DNA of 41,828 nt, taken from contig WKLE02003368.1 in assembly GCA_014885115.2 (NCBI GenBank), positions 2,704 to 44,531 of the forward strand, in the 5' to 3' direction. The position numbers and the translations under genes were made by a program. The notes under the pieces were generated by a model. The model had not been told where the DNA came from and ran no database searches. It saw only the letters and a list, made by a program, of their open reading frames with translations. The DNA is from Asterionellopsis glacialis. Its lineage: Eukaryota; Bacillariophyta; Plagiogrammaphyceae; Rhaphoneidales; Asterionellopsidaceae. Below, in pieces: positions 20,582-30,419 of the stretch (positions are counted from its first letter, which is position 1; each line of letters opens with the position of its first letter).

Positions 20582-21839
20582 TATTCTTTTTGTCTTGGTA
20601 GTTCTAGATTTGGGACAGACAAGTTCTTTCAGCTTCCGGTTCTTCTCGTGCGTTGTGTAGTGCTGTTTCCTCTGACACCGTAAGAAGAGTTAAGAAGATG
20701 CCGGCTTTGAAGGTTACTGTGTCTCTTCGTTGTATGCCTGACCTCCACGCGTGTCTAATATTCTAATTTTCACTTCAAAATAATATCTAAACCAACCCAC
20801 AAATATTGCTTTCTCCCTGTCCAAGTTACGGTACCGGTACGTTCATTTGTTCTCGACCATTAATGGCAAATTTCCGGTACATTTTGGTACACAGGATTTC
20901 TTGTATTATTAATAATACCTGGGATGTGTCGATATGCACTGAACCCTGAAGTAGTTTCGTCGGTTGTAGTAGTGGGCCGTCTGGTTGTTCAGTTTTATCT
21001 ACAGACAGTATTTCTTTTCACTCTACCAGGTAGTATGTACTTGTTATGGTCATGGTAGAATATTACCAGTTATTTTCTCTACAATATATGACTTATTATA
21101 CTTGGTATTAAAAAAGGACATCTCTGATATGTACAATAGACACCTGTATTGTATCCGATACCATGGTCGTCATAGGTTTTAAAACAATTTCTGCGATCTA
21201 GGTCTGAGTGTGGCTAATAATGCATAATGTCAATAGTACTCTTCAAGAAGATAGTAGTATCTGCAACTACAAAGTAATAGAAATTATTTAAATGTGCAAT
21301 TTCCGTTGAAACGGTTGTGTTTTATCGCCAGTATCAAAAGATAGAGACATTGTCAATTTGGATTGGCGAATGCACCTTAAGTAGAATCAAGAGACAGCGA
21401 GAGATTTTAAAAAATTTGGATGCAACTCCGTCCCTTTCATTTGCCGCAGCATTTCATCTGTCTTAAATCCAAACAGTAGAAATAGGTTCAGTCAGCATGT
21501 GTTACGTGTACGTACCAGTTTACCTGTACCTGGTAGGGTGTACCAGGTACCAGTTACCGCGGTACCTTTGGGGTCATAGCTACAGTACCTGGAACGTACC
21601 CAGGTATTCACTGGACTTTGTACGTTATACTAACCAGCATATAAGACATTTTCCCGGCATCTTCCTGTTTATTTGTATTCATGTGATAAAGGCGAATGAT
21701 TCACCTTTCTCCCTCGGGAGAAGACCACGACCAATCCTAGTCCTACATCCACTAATCTCATACCCTGGATGAGGGGATAGAGCCGACATCGTCTCTCTTT
21801 TGGATGTAACTGAATTTGTAGAATCCACCTTTCTTGACC
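20582..21839. other. Divergent intergenic region rich in GTAC palindromes
   Basis: It separates the minus-strand small membrane protein from the plus-strand phosphatase. GTACCGGTAC lies at 20831-20840. A dense cluster follows at 21511-21610: GTACCAG, GTACCTGGTAGGG from 21526, TACCAGGTAC at 21541-21550, then GCGGTACC and GTACCTGG. Short open frames here (20985-21182, 21497-21772) owe their length to these words and are not called. Both promoters are expected in the region. Confidence 0.55.
21511..21612. repeat. Cluster of GTAC-centred palindromic words
   Basis: In about 100 bases the words CGTACCAG, GTACCTGGTAGG, TACCAGGTAC, GCGGTACC, GTACCTGG and CGTACCCAGG follow one another, in both orientations. 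TACCAGGTAC (21541-21550) and its relatives also occur in other intergenic stretches of the window, at 19831, 28597 and 37471 (as TACCTGGTAC). Their origin is unknown. Confidence 0.7.
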
Positions 21840-22599
21840 ATGAGACTTCCTCCAATCGATTGTCATATATACGAAAGTAAACAAGGTTTTCCAATTGATG
21901 TGAACGAAGACCACGAAAGGCGACCTTGTGAAATTCTTCCACATCTTTTGATTGGTCAGACAGGAGATCCATGCTTGGACGATGTCGATTATCTCGAACA
22001 AATGGGGGTTGTGTACTTGATCAATTGTGGAGAAGCTAATCATATTGAACGTATTCGAAGGACGTATCATAGTGGAAAGCTTAAGGCGATCGATTTGAAT
22101 CTCGAAGACAGTTCAAAACAAGACTTATCACTCGCGTTGGACTTCATTCTGCCTCTAATCTATCGAGCCAAGCTTAGTAAGTTACTTGAGACTTCAATTG
22201 TCAGTGCTACATTCAAAGCCAAATATCTAATATTGGTCCTAAATAATCCTTTTTCGTATCAACACAGAAAAACGAAAGTGCCTTGTTTATTGTAGAAACT
22301 GCATGAGCAGAGCTGTATCGGTAACAGTTGCATATTTGATCAAGTATGAGCAAATGACATTGCTTGAAGCCATGTCACTTGTAAAAAGTTTTAGAAGAGA
22401 GGCTAGTCCTAATCCTGGATTTATGAAACAACTTATTAAGTTTGAAGTTCAGCACCAATCAAATTTTGCGACATCGCATGATCAGCCGCTATTGGTGCCC
22501 ACAGTTGATATTGATTTGTATCGAATGGACCGGTTTGGCAAACCTCATGAATACGCAATAGAACAAAAAAGGGGCTTAGCAGTGCCACCAAAAAAATGA
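21840..22599 (+). CDS. Dual-specificity protein phosphatase (two exons)
   Basis: The exons are 21840-22176 and 22268-22599, with a 91-base intron (A|GTAAGT ... CAACACAG, phase 1), giving 222 residues. The N-terminal half shows the DSP core: ILPHLLIGQ (a LYLG-type strand), then the INCGEAN strand. The catalytic loop is split off by the intron and reads LVYCRNCMSRAVSV. The CX5R motif is intact (C121, R127), and D90 in the DSSKQDL segment is the likely general acid. The usual HC is YC, and the loop glycine is C124. The AYLIK helix, the SLV segment and the PNPGFMKQL end also match the family. It would remove phosphate from Ser/Thr/Tyr or from other phospho-ligands; the substrate is unknown. The start is the ATG at 21840, since the upstream TTG in frame is not a credible eukaryotic start. 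Confidence 0.85.
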
Positions 22600-22876
22600 A
22601 ACAGAAATAGGCTGTTACAAGAGAAATTTTACGTCGTCGATAGAAGAATCTGTCGTTGCAACGATACCCTAACAAATTGGCAGAACTACTGAAAAATTAC
22701 AACAATAAAAGGTTATCGCAAGAAAAATGTTGGGTGTATATGGGATAATTTTCATTACAATGAGGTATATGGTAGTACGATTACAAATATTCTCACTAAA
22801 AAAGTAGCGGTCTGGCACGAAATACTTTCATAATTTAAATACAGTTGAGATTTAGGCATTTTACAATTAAAGAAGC

Positions 22877-24552
22877 TTAAGTATTTGTCTTCCCCACAAA
22901 AGCAGCAGCTACAGGTAAATGATCAGAAGGTTCGACTTTGTTAGGGCAAGGATCAGTGCATATTGTATCCAAAACGACAGTTGGGAGCACCGAAGTACTG
23001 CAGTACATGCGGTCATACCGTGCTGTAAACATCCCTTCGTCAGGAAGAGGTTCTCCTAGAACAGCCAAATCATATGCAATACCCCAGAATTTTCCTTGGC
23101 GTAGCTCGTCTTCATACACACGAAGAAGACCTTCGAGTGTCAGTATTCCATCAGGTGGAAGAAAGATGCGGGCTTTCTTTTCTTCGAATGATTCTGCTTT
23201 TTTCGTTTGTTTGTCACAATTTTCTGCACTTTCAGAATTCTCAAGAGGTTGTTCTAGCTCCGGTGGTTCTGTCCATCCCATCTCACGTGCAGCAGAACGA
23301 AATTCACTACCTCGACCAACATGTCCGTTGATGGCAATTAACCACTTTTCAACGTCTCTAAGGCACATTTGCTTTCCGTTTTCAGATTCGTGAGTTGCAA
23401 AGTGGTTGTATATACGAGTCAGACTTTCTACCAGAATATGCGATAATTCTGGTGTGTCGACAGTGCCTTCTTTTACCATGGATGAAATTAGTTCAGGAAC
23501 AACAAGTGTCGCGGGAGGTTCATCGTCATCCCGATCAACAGTTTTTGCTACATCAATAAGTGGTGTTGCTAAAGGCATAGCTTTCTTCTTTGACGTAACG
23601 GGATCGCCATCTTCCAAAAAATCGGGATCCACAAATCCATCTTCTAGATAACGTACAGCTCCACACTCAGGACCTCCGTTGAAATCACCACACACAATCA
23701 ATCGGATGTTTGATTCTGGTTCCTTTTCTGAGAGTACAAAGAAAAGATGCCAAAGCCATTTAAGTAACTTTCAATCCAAAGTTACCAAACAGATACACAT
23801 ACTAAATACCATTACTTACCTTTGAGCTTTCTCGACAATGTCATTGCAGCCCTAACCCCCTCATTGATTTGTCGAACACGCCGTCCACCTTCCTTTCCTG
23901 CTTGCAAGTGACAGTTTAGACAAAACCAATGCCTTGCGCAGTCATCAGATGACAAAGTATCATCGCCATCGTTTTTTACTTCAGCTTTGCTATCTATCAA
24001 AGAAAACGCAGTTAACAATGTTCTATCCTTATGGACCGGAGGAGCAGCCAATTGACACTTCTTTGTTTTCCAAAAAGTTGCTGGACGAAACCGTCCCTTC
24101 TTAAACATTTCAACTCCATCGTAGCCTAATTCTTGCATGAATGAAAAGTCTTCTTCAAACGATTTTGGAGACACTTCTTGGAGACAGACCACATCTGCAT
24201 CTATGAGACCTATGCGTTCCTTTTCATGAACATTTATGTTGTGCAACATTTTATCAGATACCCAATTATTTTTTTAGTTATCGAGAAATAGAAGAACAAA
24301 AAACAGAGGGGGCATATTTTTTCATTTATTACTTCAACTTACCTTTAGTAAATTACTACGGTAATCCCATGATGATTTGTATTGTTCAGCAGGTGTCAAT
24401 GGTGGGAGATACATCTTGTAGTTCCACCAACCATCAACACTGTTTGGAAGTAACACATTGTAGGAGAGAACTGACAGCTGGCTTTTGTTTGGGAAGTTAT
24501 TGGAAATGCTTGGCAACGTAGCCGGGCCGATGAGATGCTTAACTGCTACCAT
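22877..24552 (-). CDS. Endonuclease/exonuclease/phosphatase-family enzyme with a long EF-hand-like insert
   Basis: The exons are 24552-24343, 24219-23820 and 23727-22877, with introns of 123 and 92 bases, giving 486 residues. The EEP catalytic set is complete: SYNVLLP (N32), VCLQEV (E85), CLNCHLQ (H174), CGDFNGGP (D218, N220) and SDHLPV (D472, H473). The order and spacing resemble the CCR4/Angel branch, which includes mRNA deadenylases and related phosphoesterases. About 200 residues are inserted between the DFN and SDH motifs. They carry two degenerate EF-hand-like parts (around 304-347, and PPDGILTLEGLL near 394-406). Calcium control is possible, but the loops lack the full acidic set. The first intron's acceptor (AAAAG at 24220-24224) has no pyrimidine tract and was chosen because it keeps LLK-ERI-GLIDADVV in frame. 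The N-terminus is uncertain, since an upstream exon could exist. Confidence 0.85.
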
Positions 24553-26077
24553 AAAGTGGTACTCACACGCCTTGATAAGACGAGAGAAATGCACTCCGCG
24601 AAAGATAAAGACAGAAAGTGGTCTACTTTGTTATCTCTAGACTATAACTCTGCCAGTCAGTAGGACTAGTGTCAAAGAGTTTGAAGAGTTTATGTTTTCT
24701 GCCCTTGCGGCGCGATATAAAAAAAAAAGAAAAAATGAGTCTCAGATAGGTACGTACCAGGGCGCACGACCACCCAAACCGGCCCACGCACCGCACGAAT
24801 TCATGCTTTTGGCTGTCCTTTGACAGCCCGCCATGCTTCCACGCTACTACTAGGACTAGAAACACAAGCCAACACAACGAACACGATAACCGATAACACA
24901 GTTTCTGTCATACCAACTATTTGGCGCTGGTACTGCCAGAAGTACAGGTAAGAGGTATTTATTGTTTGGGATTGTAAAAAAATGGTATGGGTGTATTACT
25001 GCACCGTAGATATTTACGTATATATAAACTCATGGAAGAGTTTAGTACAGATTTTATGACAAACGTACAGTTACTGTAGCCTACAGTGGACAGATTATTA
25101 GTTATCTTATAGTTCATACTACCGTACCAGTTAGTAATTCAGCAGGTACTGTAAGTAGGACTACAGAATATGTTAAATAATCCTCCCCACATCACAACTA
25201 CTCATAACAACATTATCATGATGACCAAAATTCCAAAAATGTGGGAATCGGATATTCCCTTTCGCCGACATGTGTGCCTGAGTGCATTTGATCGGTGAAG
25301 GCGGAATGGGAAACATTGATAGGAGACAAGAACTTGGTGTGAGCGAGAATGAGTCTTTTATATGCAAATGCGGAACCCAGTGAGGAAGAGAACGAGCAGG
25401 ACAGTAGAAGTAGATGACCAAAGACACCTGAATATCTTTTAAATAGGGACGAAGGGAAAACACTGTTTCTGGAGCTATCCTGGGATACTTTTGCAGGCCT
25501 GAAATACTTACTAAAGAAAGGAGAACTGTTTTTAAAAAGGTTGGAAAAAAGAGTCGGCTTAAGAACTACACCGTGAGAATTTATTGAAGAGGTGATAATT
25601 TCTATTGTCTAAAATCATTCACTTCCCTTAGACACTCAGAAACGTCGTCCTAACGTGGAGTACTGTATTCTGCAATTCCACAACAATTTCAAGGAGACTG
25701 TGGCACACGTAGTGAAGTGATTATTTATATATTCAATATTTAAGTGTACATTTCTTAATCGTTGTTGGAAACAGAGAGCCTTCTAGTTTCATCCCATTGA
25801 TTAAAAGTGGCAAGTCTCATTTTACATACAGTAGTGCATAGTTTCAGAGACAAAGCCATTGCCAATCGTGTATTAGAGATTTTTCACACGTCTCCTTTGC
25901 ATGTTCTTTTCTTACAATTACTTTCAACACATGAGTTTGCTTTTTTGTGACAGCATAAGATGCAATTTGGTTTGCCTTTGGAAAATACATATTTCATTAT
26001 GAGAATAGCTTCTCCAACAACTCGAAGGAAACCAAACATTGTTTTCTTTTAGTGTGCATGACTTTGTTCCTTCATTT
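24553..26077. other. Intergenic region without a recognised gene
   Basis: No supported gene. Open frames at 24623-24877 and 25173-25463 have no family features. A ten-base A run precedes AGAAAAAA near 24722. TACAGTTACTGTA occurs near 25068, close to GTACCAGTTAG and GGTACTGTA words (about 25120-25150), which belong to the dispersed palindromic family. The promoter of the EEP gene lies at the left end. Confidence 0.5.
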
Positions 26078-28297
26078 CTAAAGATCTCTTGCAGCGGATT
26101 TGATTGCGCATTTGACTATAGATGTATCCTTGTGATGTTCTCCTAAGACGGATTTACGAATACCAAGTGCCTTAGAATATGCTATCAATGCTTCGCAATA
26201 ATCACCTCTATCATATGAAACAAGGCCGATGTTGCATTCAGAATCAGCGATTCCCTTGTGATATTTTCCTAGCACTGCTACTCGAATGGTAAGAGCCTTG
26301 CGATACATAATCAGTGCATCATTATACTCTTGTTTATTATACAATGCAATCCCAATGTAATTGTAAGAATTGGCAGTCTTTTGATGCCTTTCCCCAAAAA
26401 CGGACACTCGAATAGCAAGGCATTTGCCATACATGGTCAATGCCCCATCACAATCACCTTGTTTACGTAAGGCATTCCCAATGTCGTTGTAGGAATCAGC
26501 TGTTTTTTCATGCTCTCTTCCTAAAACTGACAATCGAATAGCAAGGCCTTTGTGGTACATGATTGACGCTTTCTCGTGTAAACCTTTCTCATATAACACA
26601 GAACCAACGTTATTGTAGGAAGTGGCAGTATCTTTGTGCTTTTCTCCTAATATTGATAATCGACTGGCAAGAGACTTGAAGTACATGGGCAATGCTTCAT
26701 CATAATGACCTTTTTTGCGCAACATGTGGCCCACGTTGCTATAAGAGTCAGCAGTATCTACATGATTTTCTCCCAGTACGGATAAACGAATGGTAAGAGC
26801 CTTGCGGAACATGTTTAATGCATTTTCCAAGTTGCCCATTTTTTTAAATGCGTTGCCGATATTGTTGAAAGAGGTAGCAGAGTGCTGATTATTTTCCCCA
26901 TGGAGTAATAATAGAATTGAGAGAGCCCTTTGGTACATATCAAGGGCTACATGATATTTGCCTTCTGTATATGTCAAACTTCCAATGTTGTTGTAAGAAT
27001 CTGCAGTATCTTTGTGATTTTCTCCCAAGGCTGCTACTTGGATGTCAAGGGCTTTATGATACATCTTCAGAGCTTTTCCATGAATCCCTTTTGAACGCAT
27101 TACATTGCCAATGTTATTATAAGAATTTGCGGTATCTTTGTGATTTTCTCCTAGCACCGACAATCGGATAGACAGAGCCATACGGTACATAACGAGTGCG
27201 TCTTTGTAATTACCTTTACCATGTAACAGGAAGCCAATATTGTTGTAAGCATTGGCTGTATCAGGATGGTTTTCACCTAGCACTGCTACTGCAGTGTCAA
27301 GTGCTTTCTGGTATCTATTCAACGCTTTTTTCGCGCTAGCCTTATTGTACAACAAACTACCAACTGTGGTATAGCAATCAGCCGTGTGTTTAAAAGCAAG
27401 AGCCTTGCAATATATGGTTAATGCTTCATCGTAGTCGCCTCTTTTGCACAATATATTGCCAATTGTATAGTAAGAGTTGGCAGTATCTCTGTGAAATTCT
27501 CCAAGCAGAGATACCCGGATAGTAAGAGCTTTACGGCACATACTTAAAGCTTCTTCGTAGTCACCTTTGCAACACAATGCAATTCGAACATTATTGAAAG
27601 AAGTGGCAGTGTCTTCGTGGTTTTCTCCCAACGCAACCTGTCGCATGGCGAGAGACTTGTGAAAAATCATTAGTGCTTCCTCATAATCACCTTTTTGTTT
27701 TAATAAAGTGCCAATGTCTTCATAAATTTTACCAGAATCTTGGTTAAGTAGATCTGTTCTTTCGTCGTGTTGGGTTTTCTTACTCGAAGGGAAATAAATG
27801 TCATTCAGAACTGGCAACTTTTCCTCTGAATTTGTGATACTGCCCATATTCATGTCATCTTCCGCATTCACCCTATTGTCAGTTCCAACTAGAGACTTTT
27901 CATCTTCTGTCGTAGTGCCATCAATCATTTCATCTGTTGCACACACGCTGTTGTCAGTATCATGGTTGCTTTTGTCATCAATACTAGATTCATTATGACT
28001 TAAATTGTCTACATCATTTGAAGATGTTGTCGATACTGTCATAGGAGAGATGCTTGGAACCAATGTTATCGTTTGTTTGGGTTCCTTGGCTTGGTCATGT
28101 TCCCATTCAGCTCGGCAACGGTAGCATTCATCGCATAAAATTTTCCACCAAGAGAACCTCTTAATTGCCAAGCGAATATCTGGGTGATAAACGCAATATC
28201 CTTTTGAGCAAATAAGGGCTCGAGCACCGTATTCGTTGATGATCGGTGCTTCATGTATAACTTTTTTATATGTTGCCTTGAAACCAAGATCAGCCAT
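26078..28297 (-). CDS. Tetratricopeptide-repeat protein, kinesin-light-chain type, with Cys/His N-terminus
   Basis: A single exon encodes 739 residues. The ATG at 28297 (protein start MADLGFK) is preferred over an in-frame TTG slightly upstream. Residues 30-61 hold C30, C35, H38, C55, C58 and C61, a likely zinc-binding module with the YHPDI and CDECYRC motifs. Residues 65-185 are an acidic, Ser/Asp/Asn-rich linker. From about 191 to the end run thirteen TPR units of 42 residues with the pattern YNNIG...KG...AL.MY.KAL.IR...LGE.H.DTA.S, as in kinesin light chain and NPHP3-like proteins. The third unit is short by nine residues (KALAFKHTADC), an in-frame 27-base deletion. The repeats act as a protein-binding scaffold; the partner is unknown. 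The near-identity of the units suggests recent unit-wise expansion. Confidence 0.88.
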   Translation of the reverse strand: MADLGFKATYKKVIHEAPIINEYGARALICSKGYCVYHPDIRLAIKRFSWWKILCDECYRCRAEWEHDQAKEPKQTITLVPSISPMTVSTTSSNDVDNLSHNESSIDDKSNHDTDNSVCATDEMIDGTTTEDEKSLVGTDNRVNAEDDMNMGSITNSEEKLPVLNDIYFPSSKKTQHDERTDLLNQDSGKIYEDIGTLLKQKGDYEEALMIFHKSLAMRQVALGENHEDTATSFNNVRIALCCKGDYEEALSMCRKALTIRVSLLGEFHRDTANSYYTIGNILCKRGDYDEALTIYCKALAFKHTADCYTTVGSLLYNKASAKKALNRYQKALDTAVAVLGENHPDTANAYNNIGFLLHGKGNYKDALVMYRMALSIRLSVLGENHKDTANSYNNIGNVMRSKGIHGKALKMYHKALDIQVAALGENHKDTADSYNNIGSLTYTEGKYHVALDMYQRALSILLLLHGENNQHSATSFNNIGNAFKKMGNLENALNMFRKALTIRLSVLGENHVDTADSYSNVGHMLRKKGHYDEALPMYFKSLASRLSILGEKHKDTATSYNNVGSVLYEKGLHEKASIMYHKGLAIRLSVLGREHEKTADSYNDIGNALRKQGDCDGALTMYGKCLAIRVSVFGERHQKTANSYNYIGIALYNKQEYNDALIMYRKALTIRVAVLGKYHKGIADSECNIGLVSYDRGDYCEALIAYSKALGIRKSVLGEHHKDTSIVKCAIKSAARDL

Positions 28298-28864
28298 GCT
28301 TCTGTCGCTCAATCTTATCCTTGTTCCTCAACTTTTTGGTTATGAATTATTGTTAGGTATCTTTTTATGAGTCATCCTAAGCTTTGAAATCGAGACATAC
28401 ACAAAACAATTATCTTGAACAACTCGGAGTAGTACGAAAAAAAGTGTGAATTTATTGGAGCGAGTCTAGGTCGTGAAGTTCTAATGATGTCCAATGTCAA
28501 TTCGCGTTTTGTGTAAAGTACAGTTGTCCAAAACACCAATCAAAAGAGTCGACAAGTTGTTCTCGGTCTTAAAGCTTGACCAAAAATCACTAGAATACCA
28601 GGTACAAGCTAGAGGGATACCTAGGAACGAATCTCAGTCTTGGATTGGATGATGGGTGCTTTTGTCGTAGTGACATTAATCGCACATCCAACGTAGGTAC
28701 CCTGTACTAACTAGTTAAAACAAATCGCACAAACCAAAACTGTCCTATAAAAAAAATGGTCCCAGTTGCATACCTGATCTTGCCAATAACCTACATGATC
28801 AAACATTCCGAACATCTTCAGACTATGAAATGGTCACTAAAAATTCACAACACAATGTAAAGTC
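28298..28864. other. Intergenic region upstream of the TPR gene and the decayed gene
   Basis: No gene. TACCAGGTAC lies at 28597-28606, and GTAGGTACCCTGTAC is near 28696. The left end should contain the promoter of the TPR gene. Confidence 0.5.
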
Positions 28865-29468
28865 ATGGAAGGAGGCATAAAAACAGATAAGGAGTGTCAT
28901 TGTAACAAATGTCTCTGTTCAAATGATGACATATTATGTTTTGATTGCATCTGTTCATCATGGATAATGGGATGCCAAGTATGTAATCAGTATTGCTGTG
29001 AAGATTGTAAGAAAGATACAGAAACATTAAAAATCTTTCCAAGTGGTATTACGAAAATCCAAACAAGGCGGGCCTGAGTGTCCGTATCATTGTATGCAAA
29101 CCATGGACTGTTTAGGAAGTTGCTTGTGGGAGGCAAGTTGTCAAGATCGCAACCATGAATGCTCTATATATCATCGTATGGCATGTGAAAGATGCATACA
29201 GCATAAAAGTTTTTATGCTTTTCTTGCATGCAAATAGCCCAGCACGGTGAAAATATAGATACTGCATGACCGAAGGATAACTGTTTTTATGTGTGCTCAA
29301 GCTGTTTTGACCCAAATCCTCATTATTGTAGTTGGTGCAAGAATTGGGTCCTCAAGGCTTACACTGATTTCTTGGAGTGGGAAGAAAAGAAGAAGAAATT
29401 GCGCAGAGGGATGATGTTTGAAGAATTTAAGGGAGCTCTCTCTCTAGGTCTAGTGAGGAGGACGAGAT
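28865..29468 (+). pseudogene. Decayed gene for a Cys-rich, probably zinc-binding protein
   Basis: Three reading-frame blocks, all rich in Cys pairs, follow one another in different frames. Block one (from ATG 28865 to about 29040) has CHCNKCLC, CFDCIC, CQVC and CCEDC. Block two (about 29055-29234) has CPYHC, CLGSCLW, and CERC near its end. Block three (about 29272-29468) has CSSCFDPNPHYC, CSWCKNW and a helical tail with FLEWEEKKKK. Blocks one and two are joined by a frame slip near 29045 without credible splice sites. Blocks two and three are joined by a second slip near 29225 plus a TGA at 29263-29265. The conserved Cys spacing across blocks argues that they were one gene. Alternatives are sequencing errors or unusual introns. 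No family was recognised. Confidence 0.55.
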
Positions 29469-30419
29469 GAACCAGCGGTGCAATGAGAGAGTCTAGAGAT
29501 GACATGACTAGTCTACTGACGAAAACATGTATTATATCACAATAATATTAAATATATCTTGTACAGTTAGCAAATATACTCCAAATGAAATTACCTTGTC
29601 CCATACTTAGTAAATACTGTAGTCCTCGTAGTAACTTGTACAGTGTTGTCATCACCTGCCATTAAAAAAGTTCAAGAAGATTTGCACTGAACTACTCCTA
29701 CAGGACATACAGTCAGTTTGAACGAGTGTGTTTTCGACTCTCTCTAGGACCTCTAGAAGAAACAGGTACGTACAATACTTAGATCGAACTTTTATTTGCA
29801 TATTTTATTTTATGAGATAATTTGACTCTGAAGAGGTGTAAAACGCTATTCAGCCAATAGAAACCCAGAGATGATTCTCAAAACTTAAAGGTTGGGCTGA
29901 ACACAGCTGCAGACTGCAATGTAGAGTAGTAGCCCCGGCACAGTAATTAAGGATGCAATGTATGGGTATGACCACATGTAGAGTTACAGTACCTTGTACG
30001 AAGTAGGACCTACTTACCGGTACCGGTAGGTCCTAGCAGTCAGGGTGGCTAGATTCTCATCCAGGGATGGGGATACTGAAAGCCTCAAGACCAGATCAAA
30101 AAGCGCAGGCAGAGTGAGTGCAGTGTAAACACAGCGAACCGCCCACACACTCGATCTTCCGGTATCATCTCCTCGATCGTACCGGAGATATCGTCGATGC
30201 TTGTCTCTCTGGAGATCACCCGACTGCTGTGTTTTAGAAGACTAGACAATACTGCTGCATTTTCTGACTCGTGCTACTTGTTCTAAACCTATAGACTAGT
30301 CGTCTATCTCTCTCTGAAAAGGGACAGGAAGGAAACTGCCATTGCCAATCATCGGAGAATAATCTATATGCGGAAAGAGGTCAGCAGCAGCAACCTGCAG
30401 GAACAACAATAACAATAAA
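29469..30419. promoter_or_regulatory. Upstream region of RAPTOR with a nested palindrome
   Basis: This 950-base region precedes the RAPTOR start. A nested palindrome (30004-30035) lies about 385 bases before the ATG. The 5' UTR seems to end in an Ala/Gln-codon-like CAGCAGCAG and AACAACAATAAC tract just before ATGG at 30420. No other gene was found. Promoter placement is inferred only from position. Confidence 0.4.
30004..30035. repeat. Nested palindrome, 10-bp perfect arms
   Basis: The arms TAGGACCTAC (30004-30013) and GTAGGTCCTA (30026-30035) are exact reverse complements. The centre contains ACCGGTACCGGT, itself a palindrome (30016-30027). The same TAGGTCCTA word recurs at 11691-11699 and at 38701-38709. 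Confidence 0.9.

Noticed and set aside
21669..22070. 133- and 97-codon minus-strand frames over the phosphatase start
   Set aside because: Antisense to the DSP first exon; translations have no pattern.
24623..25463. Two minus-strand frames (84 and 96 codons)
   Set aside because: No family features, no introns to link them, start region unclear.
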